64,000 bases of DNA from Maribellus luteus (lineage in GTDB: Bacteria > Bacteroidota > Bacteroidia > Bacteroidales > Prolixibacteraceae). Numbering within the stretch: the first letter of the stretch is position 1; every line of letters begins with the position of its first letter. The DNA is taken from NCBI RefSeq assembly GCF_003576475.1, contig NZ_QWGR01000005.1, positions 310,001 through 374,000 of the forward strand, written 5' to 3'. The translations under genes were made by a program, and so were the position numbers. The notes under the pieces are model-generated. The model was not told the DNA's origin and did not search any database. It saw only the letters and a list, made by a program, of their open reading frames with translations. Below, piece by piece: positions 44,881 through 53,743 of this stretch.

Positions 44881-46845
44881 TTATTTTATTTCGGCTGAAA
44901 ACTTCAGCCCTTCCACTTCTCTCATCGTCCCATTATCTTCCTGAACCGGTACAAAAGTGAACATGCGTTTCCAGGTATCTTTTTTAACCGGAATTTTGAG
45001 TAGCACCTCGTTCCAGCCTTTTTTCAGGTGAATGGAATGCGGTCTTCTGAAAAAGTAATTCTCATCGGCAAATGGGATTTCTTCCGTATTACTTGCCAAA
45101 CCGGGCTGATTCCATTTGGGTGCGGCCAGCAGTTCTCCGTTGAGCCAAACTTTCGGATGGGTATTGTGCCATTCTCCGTTTTGCGGAAACGGGCCTCCCC
45201 GGCGGCCTCCCGAGCGCGACCAGTCATGAAAACCGATCCAGGTCCCCACTGTTTGTTCTTTAGGCGACCAAATTTGGGTACAGGCATAATAGGTTCCTTC
45301 TTCTTTTGGAAAATAAGACGGGTAACCAAAGAAGTGACTCAGGTGAATCGTTCCCCCATAAAAAGGACCTCGCCAGTTATAAATTACTGTATCAACCAGG
45401 TAAGTCTCCTGCAGTTCGTCTTCCACCGGAAACGCAGCATCAACATTCCCACCATTTGCCATCGGTCCTAAAACCTTCCACTCCATTTTCGTTTGTTTTA
45501 CGTATGGGAAGGGTTTTCCTGCAAAATATTTATCACGATGCTGAATCATCCGGTCCTCAAAAGCGCTGAACTCGTTCAACAGTTCGCTTCCTTTTTCCGG
45601 CAGTTTAGCAAGGTAGTTTTCGCCTATATCTCTTTTCTGGCCCGTCCACGAAGTTTCGCTATAGGTGAGTATTCCCGGGTAAACGGGATTCTGTTTTAAA
45701 ATGTCGTATTCGTCGTTCACGTTGTTGTCGTTCCAGCAACACAAAATACCTCCCAGACGCAGTGAGTCTCCATGGGCCGCACCGTTAATACGCTCAAAAT
45801 ACAACTGTGCAATACCGGACAGCGGATCAAGATGATTGAGGTAGTTTAAGCGGCAGTCGATGTAGCGGTACCCCGGTTTTGGTTGCCCGCCTGACGACCA
45901 GAGTTGCGTGATGGAAACCGAATCGCCTTCAATTTTTTGTCCCGGACGCCAAACAATCAGTTCGCGGCCGTGGTGTTGGGTTACCCGCTCAAGTAATGCC
46001 GGCAACAGCGTGGGCGACGGTTCTTCGTTGCTGTGCCAAACTTCATCCGTTCCCAAATGAATGTAGGGCATTACTTCTGCCGGAGCCAGGCTGCACAATT
46101 CATCAAGCAGATCGATCAATACCGGTTGTACGCGGGGATCATTCATGGCTTCAAATCCCATGGCCTTGCGAAATGCCGCACTGTGCCCGGGAATGTCGAA
46201 CTCGGGAATCAGTGTAATTTTTCGTTCCCGGCAATATTCAACGAGTTCGTTAAAATCTTCCTGCGTATAGAATTTGCCCTTTTGCCGGGTCATGCTTTCC
46301 GCCGAATTCAATTGCGGATATATTTTGCTTTCCAGGCGCCACCCCGGATTTTCAGTTACATGAAAATGAAAAATGTTCAATTTATACGCGGCCATTACAT
46401 CGATTTGCTCTTTCAGCATTTCCATGCTCTGGAAATTCCGGCCCACATCCTGCATAAAACCACGAATCGCGAATGCCGGCCAGTCAACGATGGTACAGCC
46501 TTTCAGGTAGCGTTTACCGTTTTTTTCGTAAACCAGCTGTTTTATGGTTTGCTGTCCACGAAAAAGTCCTGTTTCGGTTGTAGCTTCCAGAACCACAGAC
46601 TCAGCTGAAACTTGTAAACGATAAGATTCATCACCGTTCAACTGAACATCGGGAATATCCGAAACGATTCGCTGTACAAAACGGCTGCTGCTGTCTGCCA
46701 TATCAAACGAATGCGTGCTCCACTCCACTTGCTGAGGCATGGGAAGCAAAGCCGGCGTAAGGTCCTTTTCAGAATTGCACGAAAAGAACACTGCCGCAAC
46801 CAGCAGCGCTGTCAGTAATCGATAATGCAATAGGTTTGTATTCAA
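44881..46845 (-). CDS. GH20 beta-N-acetylhexosaminidase, lipoprotein
   Basis: This 654-residue protein has a lipoprotein signal (VAAVFFSC, Cys23). A small N-domain (about 25-115) is followed by the GH20 barrel: RGFMQDVGRNFQS near residue 128, NIFHFHVTENPGWRLE near residue 157, EFDIPGHSAAF near residue 215, and the catalytic Asp-Glu pair in HLGTDEVW (Asp267, Glu268). A C-terminal beta-rich domain of about 170 residues follows. It removes terminal GlcNAc/GalNAc once sialic acid and galactose are gone from host-type glycans. It is 18 bp after the sialidase gene, so they are co-transcribed. Confidence 0.93.
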   Translation of the reverse strand: MNTNLLHYRLLTALLVAAVFFSCNSEKDLTPALLPMPQQVEWSTHSFDMADSSSRFVQRIVSDIPDVQLNGDESYRLQVSAESVVLEATTETGLFRGQQTIKQLVYEKNGKRYLKGCTIVDWPAFAIRGFMQDVGRNFQSMEMLKEQIDVMAAYKLNIFHFHVTENPGWRLESKIYPQLNSAESMTRQKGKFYTQEDFNELVEYCRERKITLIPEFDIPGHSAAFRKAMGFEAMNDPRVQPVLIDLLDELCSLAPAEVMPYIHLGTDEVWHSNEEPSPTLLPALLERVTQHHGRELIVWRPGQKIEGDSVSITQLWSSGGQPKPGYRYIDCRLNYLNHLDPLSGIAQLYFERINGAAHGDSLRLGGILCCWNDNNVNDEYDILKQNPVYPGILTYSETSWTGQKRDIGENYLAKLPEKGSELLNEFSAFEDRMIQHRDKYFAGKPFPYVKQTKMEWKVLGPMANGGNVDAAFPVEDELQETYLVDTVIYNWRGPFYGGTIHLSHFFGYPSYFPKEEGTYYACTQIWSPKEQTVGTWIGFHDWSRSGGRRGGPFPQNGEWHNTHPKVWLNGELLAAPKWNQPGLASNTEEIPFADENYFFRRPHSIHLKKGWNEVLLKIPVKKDTWKRMFTFVPVQEDNGTMREVEGLKFSAEIK

Positions 46846-46863
46846 GATTCAGGTTTTAGGTTT

Positions 46864-48489
46864 CTATTCTGGTATGATATCCGAAACAGGAATACTCTGA
46901 AAGTAAAGTTCTTTTACTCCTTCGTAAAGTATCCCAACCGTATTTTCGTCCACCATTGTCATGCAGGAATAGCCAAAGCCTCCTGCTTCATTCAATTCCA
47001 GCTGACAGGCTTCGGGCCAGGTCATTCCTTCATCCAGACTTGCCTTGATGGTCATGTTGGTGCGGTGCTGCTTGTTATTTGGGTTCGAAAAGAACAACAC
47101 CTGTTTACTTTCATCATTCAGATTTGCCGCGATTATACTCGCCATGCAATTGGATTCCGGCAAAGCCGAGTTCGACGTAGGATGAAGCTCCCAGGTTTTG
47201 CCAAGGTCGTTTGTTACTGCTACGGCGCGGCCGTTTGTTTCCGATTTATCCTTTCGGTTGCGGTCGTCGCGCATGTTCAACATCAGGCTTCCATCACTTA
47301 GTTCCACCACCTGTGCTTCGGTGGTATTGGTTTTGGCACCGGTTCCAATGTGCCAGGTTTCGCCCTGATCCTTGCTGTAAACAATGGTGGAGTGACAGGT
47401 AAACTGTCCGCCATCGAGCGATTTCTCGCCAACATCGGCTTTAAACTGAGCCGGAAAAACGAGGGTGCCGTCTTTCATGCAAATTCCTCTGCCGGGGCCC
47501 TGCAAAAGCAACTGCCACGCCGGATCCTTTATTTGTTCGGTAATATTGATTGGTTCCGACCAGGTCAATCCGTCATCGGTACTTTTTACCAGGATAAATT
47601 GCCCGGTTTCTTCGGGTTTCATTCCGGGTTTGGAAGCCCACCACAACATATCTTTCTCGGTAACACCGCTCATCCACAGGGCAGCTACCCACAGGGTTTT
47701 GGTTTTGTTGTCGTACAGTACACAGGGATCGCCAATGCCGTTCAGTTTTTGTGGCCGGCCGCCCCATTCGCCCATGTCCATAATAACCTGCATCGGCTGC
47801 CAGGTTTGGCCTCCATCGGTGCTGCGACTCATGCCCACATCGATGTCCTCCTGTAAATCTTTGCTGTTGTTGTGCCGGATATCATAAACCGAAATCAGGG
47901 TTCCGTTTGCGGTTGTCACCAAACCGGGAATCCGGTAAGTATCCACCTGATCCTGCCCGGCTGCACGTACCACCGTTGCCGGACGGTATTGAAAGGGCTC
48001 TTCAACGTCGATTGCCAGACGCTTTCCGTTGAGCGACAAAATCACCTGTTCAACAGAAAAACGATGTGTCAGCACCGCCTCTTCTTTCACCTGCAAGTTA
48101 AAAGCAAGAGTATGCCTTCCACTTTCCAGCTTGCCTTTTCCCTCCACAACCATCTCCTGATCAGCAAAAAGTGTTGCTGTTCCAAAGGTTGTTTCAACGG
48201 TATCCTGAGCCGAAGCAGCCATCCATGAAACATCGGCTGACTTTAAGAAATCAGTTTGACTGCCTTCAGAAAGTACCAAGCTTATTTTTTTAAGATCATA
48301 ACTTACTCCCTGCTCAACATCCAGGTTTATTTGAAAGACATCCGCATTCTCTTTTTCGATGAACAACGGAATTTTCTTTTCCTGAAACTGTGTTTTATTC
48401 ACTCCTTCCAATTCGGTTTGAAGTGAAGTGCTACAAGCCGAAAAGCTTACTGCAACTACCCCCAGTAAAATAAGCAGGTAATTTTTCAT
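46864..48489 (-). CDS. nanH: Exo-alpha-sialidase (GH33), lipoprotein
   Basis: This 541-residue protein has a lipoprotein signal (VVAVSFSAC, Cys19). An N-terminal beta domain (about 30-165, a sialidase N-terminal/BACON-like carbohydrate-binding region) precedes the six-bladed propeller. The propeller opens with YRIPGL (Arg186 of the arginine triad) and has four Asp boxes: SRSTDGGQTW, VKSTDDGLTW, YSKDQGETW and ASLDEGMTW. The late Arg is in RDDRNRK and the Tyr/Glu pair near YSCMTM. It cuts terminal alpha-linked sialic acid at the cell surface or in the periplasm. ATG 48489 was chosen because an upstream extension (48513) would overlap the -7 box and shift the signal peptide. Confidence 0.95.
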   Translation of the reverse strand: MKNYLLILLGVVAVSFSACSTSLQTELEGVNKTQFQEKKIPLFIEKENADVFQINLDVEQGVSYDLKKISLVLSEGSQTDFLKSADVSWMAASAQDTVETTFGTATLFADQEMVVEGKGKLESGRHTLAFNLQVKEEAVLTHRFSVEQVILSLNGKRLAIDVEEPFQYRPATVVRAAGQDQVDTYRIPGLVTTANGTLISVYDIRHNNSKDLQEDIDVGMSRSTDGGQTWQPMQVIMDMGEWGGRPQKLNGIGDPCVLYDNKTKTLWVAALWMSGVTEKDMLWWASKPGMKPEETGQFILVKSTDDGLTWSEPINITEQIKDPAWQLLLQGPGRGICMKDGTLVFPAQFKADVGEKSLDGGQFTCHSTIVYSKDQGETWHIGTGAKTNTTEAQVVELSDGSLMLNMRDDRNRKDKSETNGRAVAVTNDLGKTWELHPTSNSALPESNCMASIIAANLNDESKQVLFFSNPNNKQHRTNMTIKASLDEGMTWPEACQLELNEAGGFGYSCMTMVDENTVGILYEGVKELYFQSIPVSDIIPE

Positions 48490-48500
48490 GTTAATTAATT

Positions 48501-48515
48501 TTATGGTTATCACAA
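48501..48515. promoter_or_regulatory. Weak candidate NanR-type site before nanH
   Basis: The sequence ttatggttatcacaa is an imperfect palindrome and shares 10 of 15 positions with the perfect palindrome near susC (53642-53656). It overlaps the candidate nanH -7 box. Chance similarity cannot be ruled out. Confidence 0.25.
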
Positions 48516-48520
48516 ATATA
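48513..48520 (-). promoter_or_regulatory. Possible -7 box for the nanH-led segment
   Basis: On the minus strand this reads TATATTTG, a full TAnnTTTG match, the same box as at susC. It lies 24 bp before the nanH ATG. No TTTG is found at 18-20 bp upstream, so it may be a weak internal promoter. Confidence 0.4.
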
Positions 48521-48552
48521 AAAACTCCGCATCAGCATTTGTTTTTTGGAGT

Positions 48553-48580
48553 AAATCAGGAGCAGGCTTGCTCCTGATTT
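48553..48580 (-). promoter_or_regulatory. Perfect 12-bp hairpin between susD and nanH
   Basis: The arms aaatcaggagca and tgctcctgattt are fully complementary with a 4-base loop. It lies about 42 bp after the susD stop. There is no T run beyond ATTT, so it is more likely an mRNA-stabilising or partial-termination element that sets SusCD above enzyme levels than a full terminator. Confidence 0.6.
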
Positions 48581-48621
48581 AATTCCAACTAAACTTTTAT
48601 AATTTATGAAAAAAAAGCATG

Positions 48622-50184
48622 TCAATATCCGGGTGTTTGCTCCAACTTCGGATCCACATTCAATGTGTTTACATCAACCGGCCACAGTAATTTGTGCGAC
48701 TCACTTGCACTTAAAACAGCATCGTTTCCGTAGTTTACCTCGTCAGAAAACACCAACGGTTTTCCCGAACCATCCTGCATGCGACGCACATCAAACCAGC
48801 GTTTCCCTTCACAAACAAATTCCTTGTCGCGTTCTTCCAGAATGGCCATTTCGTTGGCTTCAAATCCGGCGTTGGTATAGGCATGTAGGGCCGGGTTGTA
48901 ATTATCTCCATAAGCTCTTTCGCGCACCTGATTAATGTATTGTGCCGGGTTGCCGTCTTTCATGTTCTCAACCTCTGCCAGCATCAACAACACATCGGCA
49001 TATCGGTATACAGGAATATCGTCAGCGTAAACCCGGTTGCCATCCGCATTAATCAGCCCCATAAATTTGCGCATGATTAAGCCTCCGTTGATCAGGTCCC
49101 CCGTTGTTCCATCCTTGTCGTAAATATCAAGGAATGTGGAATACTTGCGTGAATCGAGTTCATCGAAGCTTTCAAACAAGGGGAAAATATATTCGTGACG
49201 CAATAAACCATTTCCTTTGGTTTCAAGCGGGTCCACAGCAGCCGAACCATCGGCTAAGTATTTGGTTGCAATTGTGTTTAGCTGATACCGGAACAAGTAG
49301 TGAAAAGTTGTTGATTCTGTATCCAGAAAACGAAGGGTAAAGATGATTTCGTTGTTTCCCTTGTTGTCGTATTCGAAAACAGAAGAATAATCATCCAACA
49401 GCGAGAATTTTCCCTTTACTTCGTTCAAGGCAGCTTCTGCAACTGCTAAATCGCCAGAAGCAGGAGACTGATCTCCGGTTGTTACTTTTGCCGACCACAG
49501 GTAGATATCTGCTTTTAACAGTAAAGTGGCATATTTAGACCATGTTCCCTTTTGGTTCCCGGTTTCAACGTTCGATCCAAAATAGTTTTCCGACTGCGTT
49601 AAGTCGCTTTTGATAAAATCAAATACCTGCTTTGGAGTGCTTCGCTCGGTATACAAAGGTTCTGCGCTGTTTTCGCCCTGCAATACTTTCGGATCGGTAA
49701 TAATTGGCACACCGCCGTAAGTTTTATACAGGTAACTGTATAAGAATGCTCTCAATCCGTACAACTGTCCCAAGTAATAGTTTTTACTGGCATCAGTCAG
49801 GAAATCCACTTCATTCTCGAGCTTATAAATTCCCAGGTTCACAGGAAGGATTCGTTGGTAAAATCCGCCCCATCCGCTGATACCGGTTTTATCTTTTGTA
49901 AAGTCCTGGTCTTTCACCGGGCTTGAATCATTCAGAGAAGTACCGGTTGATCCCGTTCCGCTTTTCATAAGTCCACCTCTTTCTTCTCCCAAGAGATACA
50001 ATGTTGAGTGCAGGTCGCGCACCTGGCTGTGCAGGCCAAGTATATACCCGTTCACCTGTGCTTCGTTCTGCCAGAAATTCTCACTTCCATAGTAGTCTAT
50101 CGGCCCCAAATCCAGCGAATCGCAAGACACTAATGAAACCAAAAAAAGAATTAGAATTTTTGTTTTTATTATATACTTTTTCAT
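48622..50184 (-). CDS. SusD/RagB family surface glycan-binding lipoprotein
   Basis: This 520-residue lipoprotein has the signal LILFLVSLVSC (Cys21). The SusD-type N-terminus ENFWQNEAQVNGYILGLHSQ begins about residue 36; TPR-like helices follow, including YYLGQLYGLRAFLYSYLYKTYG (split at residue 145). The C-terminal RagB/SusD block has VYRYADVLLMLAEVEN near residue 390 and EGKRWFDVRRM near residue 468. It caps the SusC pore and binds the glycan at the cell surface. It follows susC by 28 bp. In this locus the ligand should be sialylated glycans or released sialic acid. Confidence 0.95.
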   Translation of the reverse strand: MKKYIIKTKILILFLVSLVSCDSLDLGPIDYYGSENFWQNEAQVNGYILGLHSQVRDLHSTLYLLGEERGGLMKSGTGSTGTSLNDSSPVKDQDFTKDKTGISGWGGFYQRILPVNLGIYKLENEVDFLTDASKNYYLGQLYGLRAFLYSYLYKTYGGVPIITDPKVLQGENSAEPLYTERSTPKQVFDFIKSDLTQSENYFGSNVETGNQKGTWSKYATLLLKADIYLWSAKVTTGDQSPASGDLAVAEAALNEVKGKFSLLDDYSSVFEYDNKGNNEIIFTLRFLDTESTTFHYLFRYQLNTIATKYLADGSAAVDPLETKGNGLLRHEYIFPLFESFDELDSRKYSTFLDIYDKDGTTGDLINGGLIMRKFMGLINADGNRVYADDIPVYRYADVLLMLAEVENMKDGNPAQYINQVRERAYGDNYNPALHAYTNAGFEANEMAILEERDKEFVCEGKRWFDVRRMQDGSGKPLVFSDEVNYGNDAVLSASESHKLLWPVDVNTLNVDPKLEQTPGY

Positions 50185-50212
50185 TTCTTTTCAATTTTTA
50201 AATTAATGCCTC

Positions 50213-53200
50213 TTAGAACTTAACATCTACGCCAAAAATTACAGTCTTTGGTACAGAGTACGCAGCATACTGAGCGCCCGAACTAAAATTTTCAGGATTG
50301 TTTAGTTTGGATGCAGTCAGATAGCCGAGTTTTTGTCCTGTAACTGACAATGTCACTGCTTTCATACCGATTCCTTCGAGCAGCGTTCCTGGAAGAGAAT
50401 AAGAAAGCGAAAGCTCTCTGAATGCCAGATAATCGCCTTTATAAACCCACTGTGTCGACTGACGGGCATAGTTTCTTGATCCTAACTGGTCGGCCCAGCG
50501 GTATTCGGCAAATTCTGCATTCGGATTATCGACAGTCCATGTATTTTTGGTATCAACAGTGGTATTGTAGGTACCTTGCGCCATGGCCAGGAACCAGGCA
50601 CGCTGAGCGTCTACCTGGACAAAACCAAGCGAGTAGTCCATTCGGGCATAGAATTTAAATCCTTTGTAAGCCAACGTAGAAGTAATTCCACCAAACCATT
50701 TCGGACGGGTATTTCCTATTTTTACCATGTCGAAATTATCGATCACTCCGTCTTCGTTTACATCCAGCCAGTTCATGTCGCCGGGTTTTAAAGCCAGGCC
50801 ATTGCCTTTGCTTTCTCCTAAAGCATCCCAGGCCGTTGGTCCATAAACCGGACGGGCATTTGATCCAAACCATCCGGTTGTAATGTCTTTGCGGTCGGCA
50901 GCCACTGCGTTCACTTCGTCCCAATCGCTGAATACACCTAAAGCCTTAAATGCGTACAAATCGCCGGGTTGCTGACCTTCCTGGTATCCGCCAACCCAAA
51001 TCAGGTTTCCAGAAGCTCCGTCGTAAACCTGAAATGCACCTTGGCGGTTTCTTTCCAAACCATTGTCCGGAAGCTTTTCCACAATACTTTTGTTGTACGA
51101 AATATTGGCTGAAACATCCCATTTCCAGTCTCCTTTCCTCAAGGCTTTTACCGACATATCCACTTCCAGCCCCTTGTTTCTGTACTCTCCGTTGTTGGAG
51201 CGGATGGAGCTGATTCCAGAAGATATGGGCAAAGGAATGTTTGCATATTTATCCAATGTCAAACGGTTGTAATACGTAAAGTTGGTATTGATCATGTTTT
51301 CAAGGAAACTGATGTCGATACCGGCTTCAGCAGTTTTGGTACGCTCCCACTTCAAACCGGGGTTCGCGATGCTACCAACAACATATCCAACCTGATTATT
51401 GTAGTTCCTTGTTCCATAACTTCCCTGTAATTCGTAGGCGCCAATTCCGGATACGTTACCATTTAATCCGTAGCTGGCTCTTACTTTCAGGAAAGAAATC
51501 AAGGAGCTGTAATCTTTCATAAAATCTTCCTTGTTTACGATCCAACCGGCTGATACCCCCGGGAAGAATCCCCAACGGTTATCACCGAGCAAGCGCGAAT
51601 AGCCGTCGTAACGGAAGGTTCCTGAAACCAGGTATTTTTCAGCGTAATCGTAATTCACGCGTCCAAAATAAGAGCGAATCCGTTCCTCGGTATGATAGGT
51701 ATCAATCGAACGCTTTCCTTCTTCCGTTGAAGTAAGTCCAAGGTCGCTGAAATCGTCGGTTGGAGCACCGCTACCGCTGGCACTTAAGCCGTTCCATTTC
51801 TTGTTGTAATATTCGTAACCCGCCAGGGCGCTACCCGTGTGTTTTCCTTTGGTAAGGTCGTAATTCAATACCGCATTATAAGTCTGGCTTAGCTCTTTGT
51901 CGTAGCTGGCCGATGAGCTGCGGCTTGTAGACCAAATACCAGGTCTGCTCAGGTAGTCCTTGTTAAATGACTCGTAATATCCCTGATCCAACAACCAGTG
52001 GGCATTCACTTTCAGGCTTAAGTTCGAAAGGAAGTCAATCCTGAAGCCTTGTCCCATAATGAATTTATTGGTATTGTTATCTCTCTTCAGCTTGTCAATG
52101 TTTACCAAGGGGTTTCCATCGCCAACGTTGTTTCCCAAAATCAACTCACCGTCAGGATTGTATTGCCGCTGTGTTGGCGGTGTACTCTGAATTCTTCCGA
52201 AATAGTTCGTTTCATTGGTTGTTGAAACATTGTACCATTTCGCATCGGTAAACTGGAAATTACTGTTGGAAGTAAGCCACGAACGAATTTTATACTCGCC
52301 GTTGAACGTAAAATTCAATCTTTTGTACCAGGTTTTGGCAGGCTGTCCTTCTGCATCGTAGTAGCCAATACCGGCATAATATTTTCCCCGGTCGTTTGCT
52401 CCGCTAAAACTAACATTATAGTCTTGTGTTAAAGCGGGATTGTTAAAAGCATCGTCCTCTTTATTGAACTCCGAAAAAATAATCTCCTGACCGGTTACCG
52501 GGTCAATCATGGTTTGCCAGCCTTCGTTGAGCAGGAAAGCCAAATCCGAGTTATAAACCATCGGGCTGTATACCGCCAACGATGTTTTGTTTCCGTCCAG
52601 TGCATTACCATTGTCGTCGTAGTAACGGTTGCCAATACCATAAGGTGCAGCGCCGCTCAACGATGACATGCTGCCATATCCGACCCAGCCTCCTTGCGAA
52701 TTCTGGTACATTTGAGCAGCATTCTGATAGCCCTTTCTTACCCAGTAGAGATAATCTTCGGCACCTAAGAAGTCATACTCATGAGTCAGGTAGTTTAAAC
52801 CGAATTTAGCACTCACTTTTATTTCGGGTTGTCCACCTTTTTTGGTAGTAATCAAAATTACACCGTTGTTGGCGCGCGCACCGTACAATGCGGTTGCACC
52901 GGCATCTTTCAATACTTCGATCGATTCAATGTCGTTCGGGTTGATATCATTAAATGCACCAACCTGACCGTCAATTAACACCAAGGGAGAACCGGTTCCA
53001 TCAAAATTGGTACCTCCGCGTAGATAAATAGACGGGGTTGCTCCCGGATTACCCGAAACAGTGGTAACTTTTAACCCAGATACCGCACCGGTAAGTGCCT
53101 GTGCGGGGTTGGCATGCACACCACCGGTTAATGTTTCTTCTTTTACTGAAGCAATTGAGTTCGTTAATTTTGCTCGACTCTGCTTCCCCCCATAACCGGT

Positions 53201-53566
53201 TACCACAACTTCGTCCAAAGCCTCGGTAGCGGTTTTCAAAACAACATCCAATGTTTGCTTTCCGACTACACCCCACTCTTGAGCCACCATCCCGATAAAC
53301 GAGAAAACAAGAATATCATTTTCATCAACGTTTAGCTGATACTCGCCATCGATATTGGTGATCGTACCCGCTGTTTTTCCTTTAATAACAATTGATACCC
53401 CAGGTAAAAGTTCTCCATTTTCTGCAGTCACCTTCCCCGAAACGCTTTTTGCCTGGGCAAACCCTTCTGCCTGGAAAAGCACCAAACAAATAATAGCAAG
53501 AAGAATTCCCTTACACCTGAGAACCAACCCGCTAAGCTTTAGTTTTTTTTCTCTCAAATTACTCAT
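50213..53566 (-). CDS. SusC/RagA family TonB-linked outer-membrane transporter
   Basis: This 1117-residue protein has a long signal region (RCKGILLAIICLVLFQAEGFAQ) and a carboxypeptidase-regulatory-like domain from about residue 41 (VSGKVTAENGELLPGVSI ... GEYQLNV). The usual segment LDEVVVTGYG and the plug follow (GGTNFDGTGSPLVLIDG near residue 187, NDIESIEVLKDAGATALYG near residue 210). The barrel ends in KTVIFGVDVKF. It takes up oligosaccharides across the outer membrane with TonB energy, together with the SusD protein. It is the first gene of the sialic acid locus and has a full promoter (53664-53693) plus a palindrome beside it. Confidence 0.96.
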   Translation of the reverse strand: MSNLREKKLKLSGLVLRCKGILLAIICLVLFQAEGFAQAKSVSGKVTAENGELLPGVSIVIKGKTAGTITNIDGEYQLNVDENDILVFSFIGMVAQEWGVVGKQTLDVVLKTATEALDEVVVTGYGGKQSRAKLTNSIASVKEETLTGGVHANPAQALTGAVSGLKVTTVSGNPGATPSIYLRGGTNFDGTGSPLVLIDGQVGAFNDINPNDIESIEVLKDAGATALYGARANNGVILITTKKGGQPEIKVSAKFGLNYLTHEYDFLGAEDYLYWVRKGYQNAAQMYQNSQGGWVGYGSMSSLSGAAPYGIGNRYYDDNGNALDGNKTSLAVYSPMVYNSDLAFLLNEGWQTMIDPVTGQEIIFSEFNKEDDAFNNPALTQDYNVSFSGANDRGKYYAGIGYYDAEGQPAKTWYKRLNFTFNGEYKIRSWLTSNSNFQFTDAKWYNVSTTNETNYFGRIQSTPPTQRQYNPDGELILGNNVGDGNPLVNIDKLKRDNNTNKFIMGQGFRIDFLSNLSLKVNAHWLLDQGYYESFNKDYLSRPGIWSTSRSSSASYDKELSQTYNAVLNYDLTKGKHTGSALAGYEYYNKKWNGLSASGSGAPTDDFSDLGLTSTEEGKRSIDTYHTEERIRSYFGRVNYDYAEKYLVSGTFRYDGYSRLLGDNRWGFFPGVSAGWIVNKEDFMKDYSSLISFLKVRASYGLNGNVSGIGAYELQGSYGTRNYNNQVGYVVGSIANPGLKWERTKTAEAGIDISFLENMINTNFTYYNRLTLDKYANIPLPISSGISSIRSNNGEYRNKGLEVDMSVKALRKGDWKWDVSANISYNKSIVEKLPDNGLERNRQGAFQVYDGASGNLIWVGGYQEGQQPGDLYAFKALGVFSDWDEVNAVAADRKDITTGWFGSNARPVYGPTAWDALGESKGNGLALKPGDMNWLDVNEDGVIDNFDMVKIGNTRPKWFGGITSTLAYKGFKFYARMDYSLGFVQVDAQRAWFLAMAQGTYNTTVDTKNTWTVDNPNAEFAEYRWADQLGSRNYARQSTQWVYKGDYLAFRELSLSYSLPGTLLEGIGMKAVTLSVTGQKLGYLTASKLNNPENFSSGAQYAAYSVPKTVIFGVDVKF

Positions 53567-53641
53567 AAAGTTCTTTTTAAAGTTAGATTTAACTTGAGCC
53601 GTTCACTTAAAGAAGATCAAAAGGCCCTTTTGAAATTCGAC

Positions 53642-53656
53642 TTATGTATGACATAA
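53642..53656. promoter_or_regulatory. Candidate operator (perfect 6-3-6 palindrome) for the FadR-type regulator
   Basis: TTATGT-ATG-ACATAA is a perfect inverted repeat. The core TGT-N3-ACA fits the general shape of FadR-subfamily operators. It lies 8 bp downstream of the susC -7 box on the minus strand, overlapping the predicted transcription start, a repressor position. Confidence 0.62.
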
Positions 53657-53663
53657 TGCGCAA

Positions 53664-53693
53664 CAAATATAAAGATTAGTTTTTTAATTCAAA
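53664..53693 (-). promoter_or_regulatory. susC promoter, Bacteroidota type
   Basis: On the minus strand: TTTG (-33), an 18-bp spacer, then TATATTTG (-7, matching TAnnTTTG). Transcription should start near 53655-53658, giving a leader of about 90 bases before susC. Confidence 0.75.
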
Positions 53694-53705
53694 ATCATTT
53701 TCCAA

Positions 53706-53720
53706 ATTTGTAGGACATTT
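53706..53720. promoter_or_regulatory. Second candidate operator, near the regulator gene
   Basis: ATTTGT-AGG-ACATTT has the same TGT-N3-ACA core as the site at 53642 with partly symmetric arms (4 of 6). It is 23 bp before the regulator start and could mediate autoregulation. Confidence 0.45.
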
Positions 53721-53743
53721 ACAGTGCTAAAATCTAATTCGTT

